DNA of 46,761 bases from JBFXIE01 sp050176255 (GTDB lineage Bacteria > Pseudomonadota > Gammaproteobacteria > Burkholderiales > Burkholderiaceae_C): assembly GCF_050176255.1 (NCBI RefSeq), contig NZ_JBFXIE010000024.1. One strand, written 5' to 3'. Both the position numbers and the translations under genes were made by a program. Below, piece after piece: positions 44,594-46,761 of the stretch (within the stretch, counting starts at the first letter, position 1; every line of letters starts with the position of its first letter). The notes under the pieces are model-generated. The model was given only the letters and a program-made list of their open reading frames with translations, was not told where the DNA came from and made no database searches.

Positions 44594-45160
44594 ATGTCCC
44601 TGACCCCCGAGCAAATCATCGCCACCCAAAAGGCCAACTTCGAAACCCTGTTCGGCCTGACGAACAAAGCCATCGAAGGTATCGAAAAGCTCGTCGAGCT
44701 GAACATGACCGCATCTCGCGCCGCCCTGTCGGAAGCTGCTAGCCACACCCAGGCTCTGTTGTCCGCCAAGGACGCGCAAGAGCTGCTGACCCTGCAGTCC
44801 AGCATGCTGCAGCCGATGGCTGAGAAGGCCGTTGCTTACAGCCGTCATGTCTATGAAATCGCTTCCGGCACCGGCAGCGAGTTCGGCAAAGCTTTCGAAG
44901 CCCAGTCTTCCGAAATCCAGCGCAATTTCAGCAACATGGTGGAAACAGCCGCCAAGAATGCTCCCGCTGGTTCCGAAACCACTGTTGCCGTGATCAAGAG
45001 CGCTGTCTCTGCCGCCAACAATGCATTTGAATCGGTGCAGAAGGCCGTCAAGCAAGCCAGCGACGTGGCTGAAGCCAACTTCAACGCAGTGGCTAATTCC
45101 GCAGCCAACGCAGCCAAGACGGCAACAGCCACCGCCACTGCTGCCGCACGCAAGCGCTAA
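44594..45160 (+). CDS. phaP: phasin (polyhydroxyalkanoate granule protein)
   Basis: A 188-residue amphipathic helical protein. MSLTPEQIIATQKANFETLF and NKAIEGIEKLVELN match the Phasin_2 family (PhaP). The C-terminus is an Ala/Thr-rich tail ending AARKR. Phasins coat PHA granules and control their number and size. The start has a GGAGCTAAG-type site. It is a single-gene unit with its own operator-flanked promoter and a strong terminator. Confidence 0.94.
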   Translation: MSLTPEQIIATQKANFETLFGLTNKAIEGIEKLVELNMTASRAALSEAASHTQALLSAKDAQELLTLQSSMLQPMAEKAVAYSRHVYEIASGTGSEFGKAFEAQSSEIQRNFSNMVETAAKNAPAGSETTVAVIKSAVSAANNAFESVQKAVKQASDVAEANFNAVANSAANAAKTATATATAAARKR

Positions 45161-45297
45161 TTGTCACGCCAGTTCTGAAGGCTGGCTTCAGGGGGAAAAA
45201 ATCAAGAATTGAGCCCCGATGCTGTTGCGATAAGCAATAAGCGGTAACGATTGTCTCCTTGGATCCTCTCGGAACCTCCTGTTTCCTGGATCCTTTC

Positions 45298-45326
45298 AAG
45301 CCCAGTCTCTGACTGGGCTTTTTTTG
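45298..45326 (+). terminator. rho-independent terminator after phaP
   Basis: AGCCCAGT (45299-45306) pairs with ACTGGGCT (45312-45319) over a 5-base loop and is followed by a T-run. It lies about 138 bp past the phaP stop, leaving a long 3' untranslated region of no recognised function (45161-45297). Confidence 0.9.
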
Positions 45327-45367
45327 TCCTGCACCCGTAGCACTTTTAAGTAGTTGCCCACGGGCGA

Positions 45368-45440
45368 CTTCAAACTGAAAAATGCTTTGCGAGGCCACCG
45401 ACCGGGAGCAGAGCCCCGCTGAGCATTTTTGAGTTTGAAG
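45368..45440. repeat. long palindromic element with 19-bp arms
   Basis: CTTCAAACTGAAAAATGCT (45368-45386) and AGCATTTTTGAGTTTGAAG (45422-45440) are inverted copies with one mismatch, separated by a 35-bp GC-rich centre. There is no U-run and no obvious target duplication. The structure suits a miniature mobile element or an RNA hairpin in the space between phaP and the iron-binding protein gene. Confidence 0.75.
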
Positions 45441-45481
45441 CAAGCATTCTCAGCAGATCAACACTCCAGCACAGCAATCAT

Positions 45482-45510
45482 TTGCGAACAATTCTCGTTT
45501 GTTTTATCAT
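45482..45510 (+). promoter_or_regulatory. promoter with Fur-box-like site
   Basis: -35 TTGCGA (45482-45487), 17-bp spacer and -10 TATCAT (45505-45510). Overlapping the -35, TGCGAACAATTCTCG (45483-45497) matches the 7-1-7 Fur consensus (TGATAAT-N-ATTATCA) at 9 of 14 positions. Iron-repressed control would suit the gene that follows. Confidence 0.55.
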
Positions 45511-45535
45511 CTGCTCATTGCTTCTGGAGAAAACC

Positions 45536-46588
45536 TTGACACACTTGACCTTGAAATCCTTGCTGACCGCTTGCGCCTTGGTAACTGCTGGCACTGTCTG
45601 TGCGCAAGACCAAGTCATCAACCTGTACTCTGCACGCCACTACCCAACGGACGACGCTCTTTATTCTGGTTTCACCAAAACCACAGGCATCAAGATCAAC
45701 CGCGTTGACTCGGATGACGCCGGCATCATGGCTCGCCTCAAGGCCGAGGGCTCGGCATCGCCTGCAGATGTGATTTTGCTGGTGGATGCGGCGCGGCTTT
45801 ACCGCGGTGAGGTCGATGGACTTTTCTTGCCGGTGCGCTCCAAGGTGCTTGAGGATGCCATTCCTTCCAACCTGCGCGCTACACCTGGCACCGATGGCGG
45901 CATTCCCTGGTTCGGTCTGTCAACACGTGCCCGCGTAGTGGTTTACAACAAGGCCAAGGTGAGCCTGGAAGATATAGACACCTATGAAGAACTGGCCGAT
46001 GCCAAGAACAAAGGCAAGCTATGCATACGTTCTGGCTCACATCCCTATAACTTGAGTCTGTTTGGTGCGGTGATGGTGCACATGGGCGAACAGAAAACAG
46101 AAGCTTGGCTCAAAGGCTTGGTCAGTAATCTGGCACGCTCTCCAAAGGGGGGAGATACAGATCAGATCAAGGCCGTGGCAGCGGGCGAATGCGACATCGC
46201 CGTGACCAACAGCTATTACTTGGCTCGCTTGATGCGGTCTGAGAAACCGGAAGACAAGGCTGTTGTCGAGAAAGTGGCGGTTGTGTTCCCGAATCAACAA
46301 TCGTGGGGCACTCACATGAACATCGCGGGAGGTGCCGTTGCTCGCCACACCAAACAGCAGGCGAATGCGATCAAGTTCCTGGAGTACCTGTCCAGCCCGG
46401 AGGCGCAAAATTACTTTGCTAATGGCAATAACGAATGGCCTGCTGCCAAGGGTGTAAACCCCGTCAATCCCGCCCTGCAAGCCATGACCGGCGGCAAACC
46501 GTTCAAGAGCGAGACCATCCCCATCAGTTCGGTGGGAGCCAATACCGTCAAAGTTCAACAGATGCTCGATCGCGTTGGCTTTCGCTGA
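45536..46588 (+). CDS. Fe(III) ABC transporter substrate-binding protein (FutA/FbpA type)
   Basis: A 350-residue periplasmic ferric-iron-binding protein. The start is probably TTG 45536: GGAGA lies 5 bases upstream and the encoded THLTLKSLLTACALVTAGTV is a normal signal peptide. The mature protein begins with INLYSARHYPTDDALYSGF. AVTNSYYLARLM supplies the paired tyrosines that ligate iron in FutA-like proteins. The permease and ATPase genes are not adjacent, and a terminator follows directly, so it is an orphan. The Fur-like promoter supports a role in iron uptake. Confidence 0.88.
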   Translation: MTHLTLKSLLTACALVTAGTVCAQDQVINLYSARHYPTDDALYSGFTKTTGIKINRVDSDDAGIMARLKAEGSASPADVILLVDAARLYRGEVDGLFLPVRSKVLEDAIPSNLRATPGTDGGIPWFGLSTRARVVVYNKAKVSLEDIDTYEELADAKNKGKLCIRSGSHPYNLSLFGAVMVHMGEQKTEAWLKGLVSNLARSPKGGDTDQIKAVAAGECDIAVTNSYYLARLMRSEKPEDKAVVEKVAVVFPNQQSWGTHMNIAGGAVARHTKQQANAIKFLEYLSSPEAQNYFANGNNEWPAAKGVNPVNPALQAMTGGKPFKSETIPISSVGANTVKVQQMLDRVGFR

Positions 46589-46605
46589 TACCCACTGCTA
46601 CGAGC

Positions 46606-46634
46606 AAAAGCCTGGTTCTACCAGGCTTTTCTTA
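46606..46634 (+). terminator. rho-independent terminator after the iron-binding protein gene
   Basis: AAAAGCCTGGT (46606-46616) and ACCAGGCTTTT (46620-46630) form an 11-bp perfect stem with a 3-base loop, ending in T-rich sequence. The IS end begins immediately afterwards. Confidence 0.92.
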
Positions 46635-46635
46635 T

Positions 46636-46761
46636 TGAAGTCCCCTCGAATTCCTGAGCCAGTCAGAAGTAGAGGTTGGGGAACAGTTTGACACGGTACT
46701 CGACCGGAGGGATTCGGCCGAGGGCTTCATGGGGTCGATGGTGGTTGTATCGGTGCAGCCA
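46636..46761 (-). mobile_element. IS3-family insertion sequence, right end (partial)
   Basis: The terminus TGAAGTCCCCTCGAATTCCT at 46636 is followed, on the minus strand, by the end of OrfB. The first 84 bp equal the remnant at 14732-14815 in inverted orientation, with about 6 differences. The rest lies outside the window. It sits immediately behind a terminator, a frequent IS landing place. Confidence 0.85.
46663..46761 (-). CDS. IS3-family transposase OrfB, C-terminal fragment
   Basis: The last 32 residues of an IS3-type transposase: HRYNHHRPHEALGRIPPVEY then RVKLFPNLYF and the stop. The NHHRPHEALG motif is the usual end of the rve integrase domain. The gene is cut by the window edge, so its state is unknown. 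Confidence 0.88.
   Translation of the reverse strand, partial: WLHRYNHHRPHEALGRIPPVEYRVKLFPNLYF

Overview
The window looks like a GC-rich betaproteobacterial chromosome of the Burkholderiales, most likely Comamonadaceae (Acidovorax-like). Evidence: the gyrA-serC-pheA-tyrA-aroA-cmk-rpsA-ihfB-lapAB block, a tmRNA tag ANDERFALAA, a phasin gene with TGC-rich operator sites, an OmpA protein of the type common in that family, and many copies of a roughly 60-bp dispersed repeat around the core ATAGCTGCYAGCGCTT. It is mostly core housekeeping DNA with two mobile borders and one decayed island scar. All assignments come from reading the sequence; no database search was run.

Layout. 1-127 is the right end of an IS3-family element. 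280-1424 holds a small secreted protein and an IscR-like regulator that has no cysteines. 1633-5298 (minus strand) holds livK, a DUF2486-like gene, holC and pepA, divergent from lptF-lptG (5322-7522). Then come a CbiX-like chelatase, a CysB-type regulator and a methionine-type aminotransferase, followed by rng on the minus strand. Between rng and ssrA (about 11.75-15.85 kb) is an accessory block: an IS3 OrfA start, a secreted protein of unknown family, an MFS exporter and a MarR regulator with visible operators, an IS21-type end, an IS3 right end and a frameshifted, truncated P4-type integrase beside the tmRNA gene.

15.9-18.4 kb (minus strand) is ssrA, gph, ubiG and ompA. 18.6-30.9 kb (plus strand) is gyrA, serC, pheA, tyrA, an aroA-cmk gene fusion, rpsA, ihfB, lapA, lapB and a ComEA-like gene. 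The serC-pheA-tyrA-aroA part joins serine/PLP and aromatic amino acid synthesis, and lapAB belong to LPS assembly quality control, as lptFG belong to LPS export. 31.0-37.2 kb is a complete Mrp-type Na+/H+ antiporter operon with fused A-B subunits. Next are fluC/crcB, a LOG-family gene and, on the minus strand, rmuC, a 2-hydroxyacid dehydrogenase, a second Na+/H+ antiporter-like protein and pncB. The window ends with a phasin gene, an orphan Fe(III) ABC substrate-binding protein with a Fur-like promoter, and the end of another IS3-family element.

The observations most worth follow-up are: dispersed repeats that appear to lie inside conserved coding sequence of aroA and the aminotransferase while keeping the frame; repeats that directly form the leaders of serC and pheA; an 8-bp tandem repeat between a Shine-Dalgarno-like site and the aminotransferase start; the cysteine-free IscR paralogue; a 19-bp-arm palindromic element near the right end; and the layered IS/integrase scar at ssrA.
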